NCBI GenBank assembly: GCA_021292165.1
Contig: CM037877.1
Coordinates: forward strand, 83,793,691-83,857,690
DNA: 64,000 bases
From: Shinisaurus crocodilurus
Taxonomy: Eukaryota > Chordata > Lepidosauria > Squamata > Shinisauridae
Direction: 5' to 3'
The notes beneath the pieces are model-generated. The model saw only the letters and a list, made by a program, of their open reading frames with translations. It did no database searches and had not been told where the DNA came from. Positions 1 to 10,270 of the stretch are shown in pieces (the first letter of the stretch is position 1; each line of letters begins with the position of its first letter). Position numbers and translations under genes: made by a program.

Positions 1-177
1 CAAACCATGGGTTTTCTTCATGGGTTGTTTGTGGTTAACAAGCCGTGGCTTGCTGGTGCATCTGGGTTCAGACAGCATGATAACCCACATTTCAACAACA
101 ACCTATGGTCCAATGACAACCCACACTCAACCCTTGAGTGTGGGTTATCGTGTTGTCTGAACCCATGTGTTAGATCG
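1..177. mobile_element. hAT-like MITE, family A (cut by window edge)
   Basis: The block carries the outward-facing motif GTTCAGACAGCATGATAACC near position 67 and its inverse (GGTTATCGTGTTGTCTGAAC) at 143-162. Inside lies a short hairpin, AACCCACACTCAA against TTGAGTGTGGGTT, near 118-147. A close copy sits at 44,297-44,603, and a weaker relative at 62,355-62,655. The left end is outside the window, so the target duplication cannot be checked. Open frames across it exist on both strands only because the element is self-complementary. The hAT assignment is inferred from the family, not from a target duplication here. Confidence 0.6.
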
Positions 178-2800
178 AGGTGGGGAACCTCTTTCAGCCT
201 GAGGGCCGAATTCAATTTCAGAGAAGCTCTTGGGGGCCACATTCCAGTGAAGTGCATGGCTCAAGGCAAAGCAGCAGGGCCAAAATACTAAAAATACCAG
301 CATATTGTAGCTTAAAGCTCTTACTACCAGTAACTAAGCCTTAGCAGAGGCATTTCAACTTTTTAGAATGGGGAAAAACTGCACAAAAGCCAGGAAACTA
401 CCAAACGATCGGTGGGGCGGGGGGGAGAAAGGGGTTGGGGCCAAAGGAAAAGGTTGTGATCATCTGTGGAACCCTAGAGGGCTGTATTGGGATCCCAGGA
501 GGGCCAGATTTGGTCCCCGGGCCTGAGGTCCCCACCCCTGTGTTAGATGAATGGTACTTCAGCTGTGGCCCAGGGACCACTAGTGGTCCCTAGTACATTT
601 CCACCATAAGGTAAGGAAATGTGGTGATCCTCAGAGAACAAACCAGAACCATGGCCGTGGCTCTCAATATAATTTCTAAGGACCACTGTTCGAGCCTCCA
701 TTATATTCAGTGTGCCTACACCAATGTTAATTTCCTTTCTCGTGGCTTTTTCCAGGTGCAACCTGAACAAATGTATAATAAAAGTCCAATAAAATTTATC
801 TTGCACTATTAAACATACAGGACAACCGGTCAAAATATTTGATTCAGTCTCTTATCCATTCTGATGTAAACAAGCCACATCAACTAAGTGTGAACCTCAG
901 TAAAAGATTTTCTGAGCATCAGGTGCATTGATTCAATGTGCCCAGCACTCACCGTCCACAAGGAGACTGGTCTGTGCTTATCTCCATGCTGTCCTAATAG
1001 CTGAAAGAGGGACTAGTAAAGGCAGCATTGTTGGCCTTAGTGCTGGCTTCATGCTTTGAAGGTCCCTTGGCCAAGATACCCTCAATGGCCCCCCTCCCTC
1101 AGTGAGTCTACCTTCTCACTGCCATTGTCACCAGCTGCTATTGTTCTTTACCCTCTTTCTCATATGGCTGCCACTTGCTTGCTTGACAGGCAGAGAGAGA
1201 CAGTGAGCAAGTAGGCTGGGGCGGCTGGGGCATCTCCTCCTCCTCCTCCTCCTCCTCCCCATCACCACTGTTGACTGGGCCAGAGCCAGAGGCTGGTGAA
1301 CAAGCAGGTTTCAGTGATGAAGAGAAGGAGCAAGTCCAGGGGGCTCTTGTTAGTGGCCCCCAGCTGGGGTGTGGGCTCTCGGCAGCTGCCCAACCATCTT
1401 CCCTTGGTGCTGGCTCTGATTGCCCCTGTCCAAATGTGGGTTTTGTCAAGGGTTCATTACACAAATGCGGTGTGCAACTTCAGAACTTTTATTCACAGCC
1501 AATGATCCCCACACTTCAGCTTTACTACTGCATCCTGCAAGCAATAGTTTACGAAGCAGCCATCTGGATGCAGCCACACAGATTGTATGCACAGCTCTTT
1601 AGCAGCTCTTCGTCATTTTAATTTATGTTTATTTGTACAGTTCAGATTATCATTCCCCACCGCCACCGCCACCGCCACCGCCACCGCCACCACGCCTCAG
1701 ACCTTGCAGGGAGAAAGACCTGCATTTCCTTTGGTGGCACAGCACTCCCTGTTCTGACCATGCCCTCATCTGCCTTCTTTTAATATATCTTACTAATTAA
1801 TCTACTTCAATGAGAAGGGCCGTGTTCCCTAACACTCTTCCACTCATTTAAGGCCTTTCCTTGGCACAGTACTTCATTATTTTCCTTTGAAAGGGGCTTA
1901 AGCGTATCACACATCAGTAAACCAGCCTTCACAGCAATGAGCTAATATGCACGGCAAGATGTTCAGCAAGGGCACATGCCAGCTGCTTCCAAGAGAAAAA
2001 TATTTGATGCCAAACGTAAAGCTGTCTCTAGAAATATGGCTCCTTATTGCAAAGCATTTCAGTCTAGATGACTTAGGGAAAAAAACTGAAATGTTTTCAA
2101 GGCTATGCACAAATTAGCGCTGTGGAAAGGAAACGGAGCATGTTATCTTAGGCTACAGCAATTAGCACCTTATTGTGGCTGCATAAAACTGTTTGTGCAC
2201 TTTCCTGGTGTTTTGCTTCCAGTCTGCCTAAAGCAAATACACTCACATTGGGACTTTTGTTTCTCACACAAAAGCAATTCAGAGAGTCTAGGAAAAATGG
2301 TTTAGGTGTTTGTTTTAAATTAGGCAACCAGCTTAAAATATTTGCTGACTGGCTCATTATTTGGGTGGCCGGGAGACTGTGTAGAATTTAATCGAAATAA
2401 GTATTGGTACTGGAGGAGAGTCCTAGAAGGTTCATCCGATGAAACTGACTGACAGCATGTTCAAGACGGGGGAAAAAGCACTGCTTCCTCTGATGAATTA
2501 ATTTGTTGCTACAGCGTGTTCTTTGGGTGGCTGTGTGCTTATAAAAGGTGGCTCTCCATCTGAAGGGCTGTTACAGGACAGCCCTCTATTCGAAGGGTTG
2601 ACCAGTCCAAGCTGGGATTGAAGATCAAGTAGGCAGGGAGTATAGGGGCCTTGAAGCTGCCCATCAACACTTAGCAGGCTGAGCAGGCATGCAGGACACC
2701 TGGTCACATTCTTTTCCACTATGGCGAGATGCATTGTATTTCTGTTTAAATCATGGGGTTGTATCCAGTGGAATGGACAACACTGGCGCAGAACAAATTC
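178..2800. other. No gene recognised; unique-looking DNA with short repeats
   Basis: No open frame in this stretch resembles a known protein. It contains a CTC run near 1,238-1,258, a CCACCG hexanucleotide run at 1,657-1,692 and nothing else I can name. The 116-codon frame at 1,271-1,621 is low complexity and looks fortuitous. Confidence 0.5.
1657..1692. repeat. (CCACCG)n microsatellite
   Basis: Six tandem copies of a six-base GC-rich unit are directly visible. Confidence 0.9.
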
Positions 2801-2828
2801 CCCCTCTCCCTGTGGCACCCTCTGTGCA

Positions 2829-2882
2829 CCCCCCAAATCTGCACTGGAGGGTTGGGGGACCCTCCAGAGCAGATTTGGGGGG
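2829..2882. repeat. Inverted repeat, 24-bp arms, 6-bp loop
   Basis: The arm at 2,829-2,852 starts with CCCCCCAAATCTGC and is matched, with one or two mismatches, by the inverse at 2,859-2,882. The flanks remain weakly complementary. It is probably the core of a palindromic MITE, but I could not define its ends. Confidence 0.6.
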
Positions 2883-2937
2883 CGTGTGGGGCTGCAGGGG
2901 AAAGCGGGGAAGGGAAACTGCTGCTGCACGAGTAGAA

Positions 2938-2998
2938 GTTTCATAGATTTCATAGATCATAGAGTTGGAAGGAGCCTACAACACTGACCATCTCATCT
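2938..2998 (-). mobile_element. CR1 LINE 3' end fragment
   Basis: The repeated TTTCATAGA followed by GAGTTGGAAGGAGCC is the antisense of the CR1 3' terminus, which ends in short ATTCTATGA repeats. Fuller copies in the same orientation lie at 14,549 and 18,524. Only about 60 bases are recognisable here. Confidence 0.6.
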
Positions 2999-3129
2999 TG
3001 TGTCAGCAAATCGATTACTATGCATTGTGTGAAGAAGTATCGTGTAATTGAGGGATAATTGTGAAATGGTGCTCCTTGCTAGAAGAAGAGGTAGCAGCAG
3101 CAGTGCCAGTGCTAGGATGACTTTTCCAG

Positions 3130-3870
3130 AATTATATTATTATCTAATATTTTATATATTCTAATTACAGTATTACATTATTATATTATATATTATTTTA
3201 TAATTTTTTGTAAGTGGCTTTTGTAATGTTTTTTCTACCTTACTTAAACCCTTAATTGTTGATATCTGGTGTTTTACATGGGGTGGTGGTCAGTGCTTGC
3301 AGGGCAATCTCTTTTTGTTTTAAAATTGTAGGATTGGCACAAATTCAACAGGTGAAGCTTACCTACCCCACACCCCCAACCATGGAGCTTCAGAGAGAAG
3401 AGGAAGTTTCTTGCATATCCTTCTGACACTGTACCTCACCTGTTACAGGCACAGAGTCAGCTCTGTTAGGGAATAATTTTTTTGGCAATATAAAGACAGG
3501 AACCATGTGATAAATTCCCATTCACCTCTCCATAGGTCCAGGCCAGCAGGTGCGGCCTCCACCTCCTTTTCTTTTCACCCAGCAGAGGCAGCAGGTGGAG
3601 AATGTGTGCTCGCACACATCCTGGCTTCTGTTCTCTCCCTGCTTACTGTGTCTCCATGGGTGGCCATTTGAGCCTAAGCAGAGCTACTTTTAAAGGGGCC
3701 ATGGGCAAAACTGCATGTAAGCTGAAAGTTTAACTCAGCTGCAAATTTGCCTATGGCCCCTTTAAGAGCAACTTAAAGTAGCTTGCTGGAGGCAAGGGAA
3801 TTCAGGATTCTGCATAACAAAGTGAGAAGCCCTCATGGCTTAAGGGTTTTCCTGAAGGTCCTGGCATTTT
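3130..3870 (+). repeat. Long interspersed repeat P, copy 1
   Basis: Several blocks recur in the same order at 33,700-34,590. These include an AT-rich start, GTTGATATCTGGTGTTTT, GTGCTTGCAGGGCAAT, AAAGGGGCCATGGGCAAAA and TCTGCATAACAAAGT. Between 3,687 and 3,783 the sequence folds back on itself (CTACTTTTAAAGGGGCCAT with its inverse). There is no coding capacity. It is probably a non-autonomous transposon; the class is undetermined. Confidence 0.6.
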
Positions 3871-4242
3871 CCAGGGGAGGGGGGACAGTTGGAGACTATG
3901 CAATTGAGTAAGTATCCACAAGCATTACTGCAGCATGTTTTATTTCAAAATGTATACATGTGTTTCACTTTAGCCCCTGAAGATGATACCCGGCTGAAAC
4001 ACGTTGGGCTACTTCAAAGAATATAACTCCCCCCCCCCAACATCCCAAGACTTTGTCTTTCCATTCCCTTGGGTTATTTTGGATGTTCTCCAGTTTCCTT
4101 TGACCCTGATGCAAAGGCTGAACTGCTTTGACCCTAGAGCAGGGGTCCTCAAACTTTTTAAACAGGGGGCCAGTTCATTGTCCCTCAGACTGTTGGGGGG
4201 GCGGACTATAGTTTGAAAAAAATATGAATGAATGGATCAAGT

Positions 4243-4280
4243 AAAAAAAAAGGACCCGGGTCCCTTTTTTTTTACTTGAT
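4243..4280. repeat. Near-perfect hairpin with A9/T9 arms
   Basis: GTAAAAAAAAAGGACCC is followed at once by its inverse with a single extra C. Pairing continues outward through ATCAAG and CTTGAT. It lies inside the hAT element. Confidence 0.8.
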
Positions 4281-4313
4281 AGGGGTGAATTTTTTCCCTT
4301 AAATGGAAAGTTA

Positions 4314-4440
4314 TTTTATTATTTATTTATTTATTTATTTATTTCATTTTCATACCGCCCAATAGCTGAAGCTCTCTGGGCGGTTTACAGCAATTAACAA
4401 GACAGTCCCTGCCTGCAGGCTTACAATCTAAAAAGACACG
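4314..4440 (-). mobile_element. LINE 3' end (L2/CR1-like) nested in the hAT element
   Basis: A TTTATTTATTT run is followed by CATACCGCCCAATAGC and CTCTCTGGGCGGTTTACA. This is the antisense of the common squamate LINE tail, which reads GTAAACCGCCCAGAGAG then (AAAT)n. The right limit is uncertain. Confidence 0.7.
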
Positions 4441-4963
4441 ACACACAAGGAAAAAGGAATGGGGAAGGAAGAAGGGGGAATATTAATGAATACTCCTGGC
4501 AGGGCTGGCGGTATTTACATATATAGTTGCACAATTGTTTCATGCCTAACACGAATATACTTTTGTTTTTGCCATCACACAAATGAGCATACTCGACAAA
4601 AGAATCGGCGCTTGAAGCGAAAGAGTTAAAAAAAAGTCTGCTTCCACTGATCGGCCACTGGGCCGGATAAAAAGGCAAGGCGGGCCGCATGTGGCCCGCG
4701 GGCCTTAGTTTGAAGACCCCTGCCCTAGAGAAACAGGAGCCAAAGAAATTCTACCTGGGAGTAATCCTGGTGAATGATGTGAAGAGGATAAGGCCAGAAT
4801 AAGGAATTGAAGAGGGGAATGAAAAGAAGGGGAAGAGTTTTGAAATGAAGATAACTGCAAGCTGCAGAGATGAGGGAGGCTGACCTTCACATTTGAAATA
4901 ACTAGCCTACTCTTTGGTTGCAGGGCTGCAGGCCTCTAATATTTCAATGGTCCCATTTAGGTT

Positions 4964-5201
4964 GGTTGTTGGCATGAGAGTGTTGGACTGGGACTCGGGA
5001 GATCCGGGTTCTAGTCCCCGCTCAGCCACTAAACCCACTGGGTGACTTTGGGCCAGTCACTGACTCTCAGCCTAACCTACCTCACAGGGTTGTTGTGAGG
5101 ATAAAATGGAGAGGAGGAGGAGGATTATCTAAGCCGCCTTGGGTTCCTTGCAGGAAAAAAGGTGGGGTATAATAAATATAATAAATAAATAAATAAATAT
5201 G
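4964..5201 (+). mobile_element. tRNA-derived SINE, copy 1
   Basis: The element begins near a tRNA-like head with GAGTGTTGGACTGGGACTC and box B GGTTCTAGTCC. The conserved body follows (GGGTGACTTTGGGCCAGTCA, CACAGGGTTGTTGTGAGGAT, AAGCCGCCTTGGGTTCC), then a TATAATAAATA tail with AAAT repeats. The 5' box A is degraded compared with the copies at 20,254 and 46,428. No clear target duplication was found. Confidence 0.85.
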
Positions 5202-5237
5202 TGAAGAAACGAGCCTTTGGGGGTTCCTGCATGCGCA

Positions 5238-5261
5238 CACGCACACACACACACACACACG
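5238..5261. repeat. (CA)n microsatellite
   Basis: A run of CA dinucleotides with GC interruptions at both ends. The frames through it are fortuitous. Confidence 0.85.
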
Positions 5262-5404
5262 CCTCCTCATGTGTAAACCAAGTAAGGCCAGTTGGGGGGG
5301 CTGGGAGGAGGCGAAAGGTGCATAAAGCATAGGATGGGGCATGGCGCCTGAGAGTCCGGTCTAGAGCTTTCACATGCAAATGTAGTTCAGGCCCAGTAAG
5401 CCAT

Positions 5405-6007
5405 GAGTCACGACTCATGAGTCTCCCTCCCCCTGCCTGGCCAGGTGAAGTTCAATCTAATTGGCTGAAGACAGGAAAGCTACAGAAAGGGGGAGGGGGG
5501 AAGAGCTATTTCCCAACGTGTAGCCTGTGTGTCTTTGTCTTTTGTCTTGTCTTTGGGCCCGCATGGTTGCTGTAGAGCAATGGCGGGCCAAGCAGAGGCC
5601 CCAAGCCTTCGGGGGGGGGGCATCAGGAACCGACCCCAGGTAGCACCTGATGAAATTAGCTGATTGAGGGCTCTAGTAAAGGCAAGCCTTGTTGGAGTCT
5701 ACCCATCTCGGACCTGCGGGTAGATGTGGTAATCTCCATCGGGCAGTGAGGCTGTGCTGGATCTAACCCTGGAAGAGGACTGAACCTCAGGTAATTAGTT
5801 GAGTGCCTGAGAGATATTAAGGAATCAGGTTTTGTTATTTTGTAGCTCTATTTCTGTGTGCCAAAGTGTCTCTCTCTTTATTTTGTGTGCTTCTCTCATT
5901 TCCCACCTTTTGTTGTAAAATGCTACCAGAATAAACCTTGTCTTGGTTTTACCCCACATGGTGTTTGTGGATTGCTCTGTGGCTTCAGTATCTAAATCCA
6001 GGTTACA
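5405..6007 (+). mobile_element. Possible solo LTR
   Basis: This 600-base block has no coding frame. A polyadenylation signal AATAAA at 5,931 is followed by GT-rich sequence and a U5-like stretch ending ...CAGGTTACA near 6,007. Upstream is an inverted CCAAT motif (ATTGG near 5,460). I saw no convincing TATA box or target duplication, so the call rests on layout alone. Confidence 0.3.
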
Positions 6008-6349
6008 GAATTAAAGGCGAGTCCCTGAACAGAGATTCAAGTAGGGTTGCAAGGAGCTGAGGCTTGGCAATCTGGTACCTTGAGATCTCTGGGGGTCTTG
6101 GTTCCTTTGGGGTAGGAAAGGGTGGGGGGGTGGCGGGCCAGTTCAGCCCCCCCTTCCTCCACAAAATAAATAAAATAAATGTGACTGCTGTTAAACTTGA
6201 CAGGACTCTGCAGTCTTCATCCATGATACACTTGATTTTCATTGCTGAAAAGTTCTATTCAAATCAAAACTTGCATAGTCTTGCATCAGTCTAAGTTGAT
6301 CCAATAAAACAGACTATCTGCTTTATGTCATTTATATATATGAGCCATA

Positions 6350-6411
6350 TATATGAGCCACATTGTTATATATATATATATATATATATATATAACAATG
6401 TGGCTCATATA
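6350..6411. repeat. Perfect 62-bp palindrome around a (TA)n core
   Basis: TATATGAGCCACATTGTTA runs into a TA tract and then into its exact inverse, TAACAATGTGGCTCATATA. The two halves have no mismatch. A partial extra copy of ATATGAGCCA lies just left, at 6,338-6,346. Confidence 0.95.
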
Positions 6412-6915
6412 GTTGAGACACCAGACATCATCAATCTATAATATTAACTGCATATATTTTAATTCATTTTAACGTCATTGGATTATTGGACCAGTAACAT
6501 TATTACTGGCTAATAGTGAAAAAGGCTTAGGAAAATTGGTATTTGTCACCACTTTGATAATAGAAGGAAAGGATAACTGGCTTTCTGGTTCTCCCATTGG
6601 CTAAATGATGCCATATGAACCCTACCTAGTTCAGGTGTTACTCTATTGCCCTCTAGTGGTTGATCTACCACACATGATATTAAATAAATATAACCAATAC
6701 TTAAATATTATGCTTATATATAAATAGTGAGAATAAAAATAGTTTCAGTTCTATAAAACTCAGCAAATAAACACTGACAACACCGTAAAGTAGGATTGAC
6801 TTTGATCAGTCTTTTTATTTATTTTTTGTACAGTACTTTAACAATTTGTCTTTATGCCCACATGTCAGCCATTCTTCAGGGCAGCACCTTAAACAGTGTT
6901 GTTTGATTATGGATA
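6412..6915. other. No gene recognised; AT-rich unique DNA
   Basis: No repeat family or coding homology is recognised. The sequence is AT-rich and has no long open frame. Confidence 0.5.
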
Positions 6916-6917
6916 AC

Positions 6918-7150
6918 AAATATGGATTGGATTCAGATTTAACCTGGATCAACTGTGCTGGTGGAAGTGGACTTCTCCACTCCCTCCTTCCCCTCCAGCC
7001 TCCTGAAAATGCTACACAGAGAGTCAGAAGGAGACCCTGATGAATGGGGTGAGCTCTGGTGGGGGTGGGGAGAGGCAATTCCCAAAAATCAGGTGGAGGA
7101 GGGACCTTCCATGAGTGGAGCCTGTCCTCTCACAGAAAGCAGATCCTTGA
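6918..7150 (+). repeat. Interspersed repeat X, copy 1
   Basis: This block runs from ATTGGATTCAGATTTAACC, through CCTGAAAATGCTACACAGAG and ATGGGGTGAGCTCTGG, to CCTCTCACAGAAAGCAGATCC. The same order of motifs is seen at 12,708-13,170, where it is split by another element, and inverted at 46,950-47,150. No coding capacity is evident and the class is unknown. Confidence 0.65.
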
Positions 7151-7391
7151 GCCAAGCCTTAATGTTGCTGGACTTCATTTGCTGTTTTTTTTTTTGTTTT
7201 TTTTTTTAAAGGGTTTGCAAGCTGTTTTGAACAAAGCATTAAAGAAGAACATTCTTTTAAAAAACAACAAAAAAACACCCAAACATAGGCCTACAAAATT
7301 GTTTGACGCTTTAAGAAAATAGCAATGTCAGTAGAGAATTCCTACTATCTACTAAGCCAAGGTGCAGTCTTGGATGCTATATACTGAATCT

Positions 7392-7428
<37 letters not shown>

Positions 7429-8045
7429 CCCGGACATTGGTGGGCCCTTCTTATGCAGTGCTTTAGAGCCAGTGTTCTAGCTTGAGGATTAGGGATGTGG
7501 GCGGTATGCAGCATGGAGCCAAGGCATTCCCCCTACAAAAGCTCTCCTGTTTCCCCCATGAAGCAACTAACCTTGGCAGGAGACACCACACAGTGGCAGC
7601 AAAATGCTGTATGGGGCAGGGACTGTTGGTGGGTCAGATAGGGCATGGGGTAGCCCTTATGTTGCCTGTATTTGCCCCAAAATATTCTTTAAATGGTACA
7701 GCTTATTGAACGGAGAGCAAAACAGCATCAACCCGCAGATTCTCAGTGGAAAACCAAATACCTGCAGCAAAAGCACCCACCTATACAACAGTGATTCATC
7801 CATCATACTTTGCTTCTTTCTATTCCTGTTAAGTTGACCCCCATTCTTCCCCCAGTCTTGGAACCAGTCCCAGCAGTTCTTGTGCACATAGATGAATGCT
7901 GAACTGAGTAAAAAGGCAGAAGGTGTAAATCTTCAGTGAGTAAGAAAAGTCAGATTGATATTATGACACTCTCAAAACAGGCCCACAAAATCTATGTTTC
8001 AGATACACACCCACCATTTTCCAGTGTGAGGAAAGCTGTCTTTAT
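7151..8045. other. No gene recognised; contains a (GT)n run
   Basis: A T-rich tract near 7,182-7,207 and a (GT)n run at 7,393-7,425 are the only structures seen. The remaining sequence is unassigned. Confidence 0.5.
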
Positions 8046-8047
8046 CA

Positions 8048-8133
8048 GTGCAATCCTATGCATGTTTTCTCAGAAGTAAGCCCTACTGTATTCAATAGGG
8101 GTTGCTCCCATGTAAGTATGCACAGGATTGCAG
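8048..8133. mobile_element. Palindromic MITE of the GCAATCCTATGCATG family
   Basis: GTGCAATCCTATGCATG opens the element and GCACAGGATTGCAG closes it, with ACTCAGAAGTAAGCCC inside. Relatives in this window lie near 32,487, 34,209, 46,795, 50,190, 56,766 and 63,848. Some of these have TTA-containing flanks, see the TTAA-type element at 29,524. Confidence 0.65.
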
Positions 8134-8351
8134 TTTATGATGCTGGAATTGGCTTTTGGCAGCATAGGGTAGAAGGGATTCCAGATGCCAGTAAAACAAT
8201 CGAAGAAATGCGAGCAGAGAGAGGAGCAATGATGTTTCTACACAAATACTATATGTAGGTAGGTGGACAAGGAGTAGTTAACCACTAATACAGAAGGATC
8301 CATGTGTGCATTATGCAGTTATTGAAAGCAAGGATTAACAAAGCCAGTGGA

Positions 8352-8717
8352 AGCTGCTAATCTCAGCTCTGTGTTTCTCTTTTAGCCCTGTGCAGACAGC
8401 CATGCATTGTACAAATAAACATCTGGAGGGGGAATTGGGATCACACCCTCTGGCCCTGTTCCCTGCCTCTATGCATTCAAGATTCTATCCGCACAAATGC
8501 CTCTCCTGTGCATGATCTGTACCCTCCATTTTCACAAGCTGTGGCAGAGGAAGCCTATGCAAAAGCCCCTGTGCAAACGGGCCCTCAGACATGTGGAGAT
8601 TGGGGACGGCGCCTGTGGGCATTAATCTGATATCCCCTTCCACATGTTCACTTGTACAACAGATGATCATGTGCACAGGGCTAAGAGGAGACAGATACAG
8701 AGCTGAGACTAGCAGCA
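8352..8717. mobile_element. MITE with 40-45 bp terminal inverted repeats
   Basis: The left end, 8,353-8,394, starts GCTGCTAATCTCAGCTCTGT and runs to TTAGCCCTGTGCA. It is matched, with a few differences, by the inverse of 8,672-8,716, which starts TGCACAGGGCTAAGAGGAG and ends GAGACTAGCAGC. The 280-base interior has no credible coding frame. The superfamily is undetermined because no target duplication was recognised. Confidence 0.7.
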
Positions 8718-8804
8718 CAACTGCATGCTCAATACCAAACTGACTCTCCCCAGGTGGAGCCTCTTCCCATGTGGGTTTGCATAAGTCAGAAAGGGAAGTT
8801 ATTT

Positions 8805-8990
8805 TGTTTAGTTAGCTAGTTATTTATTTGAAATTATTTTAAGGCCACCTTTAAGGGTAGAACTCTCTCAAGGCAGTGCATAAGATAAAAACAATACAAA
8901 ACTATGCAGAACAAATACAATAAAAAAAATCAGTCCATCAATATTCAATAAAAATGCTATAAAAACAGATAACACCAATAAGTTAGCATA
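8805..8990 (-). mobile_element. LINE 3' end fragment
   Basis: TTATTTATTTGAAATTATTT is followed by a diverged gene-tail motif (GGCCACCTTTAAGGG, AGGCAGTGCATAAGATAAAA) and ACAATACAAAACTATG. It is laid out like the other antisense LINE tails in the window, but more diverged. Confidence 0.45.
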
Positions 8991-9478
8991 TGTACAACAG
9001 GGAGACCTGGGAAGCTAGAAAAGAGGAACCTAGGAAAGAACAAGAACAGGGAACTTCCAACCTTGTGGTTAGAGCAATGTACAAAATATATGACAGGTAG
9101 TCTTCAGAAGGTTTCTGTGGAAACCAGTATTAACTGAGATGTGAGTGAGAAGCCATAGATAGATGGAGTGGCAGCAATAGGACAGGTATAGTGGTCAATC
9201 AATGGCCAAACAGACATCATGAACAAGTTTGGCACTTTGACATTTGGGGTAGGTATATCATGGCATGGCGGGGGGAAGGATGGGGAGTCACTGCTGCTAG
9301 AAGTCTGTAGTTCCGGGTAATGTATTATCTGTGTTTATTTCAAGCTTGTATGTCTCGTTCTCATCTCATACTTTTTACTTTGTTAGCTAGTACCATGGTA
9401 TCTTTCCTTTACATTCATCAAGTAATAATTTGTTGAAGTGCTTTTGTTAGTAAAAGCTATACAATACAGCCCTTTGTG

Positions 9479-9509
<31 letters not shown>

Positions 9510-10140
9510 ACACTGACGTGTGTGTGTATTTTTGACTCCATTCTGCTGTTCAATCCATAGAATGGGTAGCAAACCAGAACTGGGTTCTGAAGCAGGGTCT
9601 GTGTTTTAAAGTGTCTCTGGCTGAAGCACATTTCTATGGCTAAACTCAAATTGCTACACTGATCATGGGCAGCGACCGACCGGCACAACTTACATTTTAG
9701 TCACCAATCCTAGTTATCTGACAGAATTCAGTTTGCGTTGGTCAGCCCAGTAAAATGCAAGCTGCATGGCGACCCTACTGGCAGTCAGGCATGCTGAGCA
9801 GAGTTTGGGTGACCACTAAAAACAAATACTTATTTGCAAGGTCGGTTTAGCAGTCTTTTGACAAGAGGAAGAATGTTGCTTCTAATGGCAAGTTGTTATT
9901 ATTACAATGCTCTAACACACCTCTGGGTCCTGGTCAGTTTCCAAGGCCCTATCATCCTGTTGCTGCAGTCTGAGAAGATCATTTCCATCAGAAATTAGTA
10001 AGAGGCCTGAAGGACACTGAAGACTAGTTCTGTTCTGAGGCATCAGTGTTTCAGAAACAGTGTCTGACGTGAACTGATGCTACAATTTGAGAGCACACAG
10101 AGAAAATGTTCTAGAATATAGGAAAAAGAGAGTACAAATG
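8991..10140. other. No gene recognised; contains (GTGC)n at 9,476-9,511
   Basis: A GTGC tetranucleotide array is followed by GT dinucleotides up to about 9,528. No coding homology or known repeat was recognised elsewhere in the stretch. Confidence 0.5.
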
Positions 10141-10142
10141 AA

Positions 10143-10270
10143 AGTTTATTTATTTAAAAATGTGTATACCACCCTTTATCAACTGATCCTAGGGCTGTTT
10201 ACATCACATTTACATAAAAAGGTACAATAAATAATATGAATACAATAAAACAATATTAAAAACAACAGAG
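10143..10270 (-). mobile_element. LINE 3' end fragment
   Basis: TTTATTTATTTAAAAATGTG leads into ATACCACCCTTTATCAACTG, GGGCTGTTTACA and AATACAATAAAACAAT. This is the antisense layout of the squamate LINE tails seen at 4,314 and 12,530. Confidence 0.55.

Larger units (their letters stand above)
4132..4730. mobile_element. hAT DNA transposon, non-autonomous, with 8-bp target duplication
   Basis: The element runs from CAGGGGTCCTCAAACTTTTT at 4,140 to AGTTTGAAGACCCCTG ending at 4,722. Its ends are inverted repeats with the CAG...CTG termini typical of hAT elements. The flanking octamers CCCTAGAG at 4,132-4,139 and 4,723-4,730 are identical, which is the 8-bp duplication expected of hAT transposition. 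The inner right part (GGCCGGATAAAAAGGC, GGGCCGCATGTGGCCCG) resembles the vertebrate Charlie/OposCharlie-type family, recalled from knowledge rather than searched. No transposase frame remains, and a LINE 3' end sits inside. Confidence 0.85.

Noticed and set aside
1138..1621. Overlapping frames around an acidic Glu-rich stretch as a gene
   Set aside because: The Glu run is a CTC/GAG microsatellite, and no conserved domain or splice context was seen.
5405..6007. Complete endogenous retrovirus
   Set aside because: Only a possible single LTR is present. No gag, protease, reverse transcriptase or envelope-like sequence was recognised on either side.
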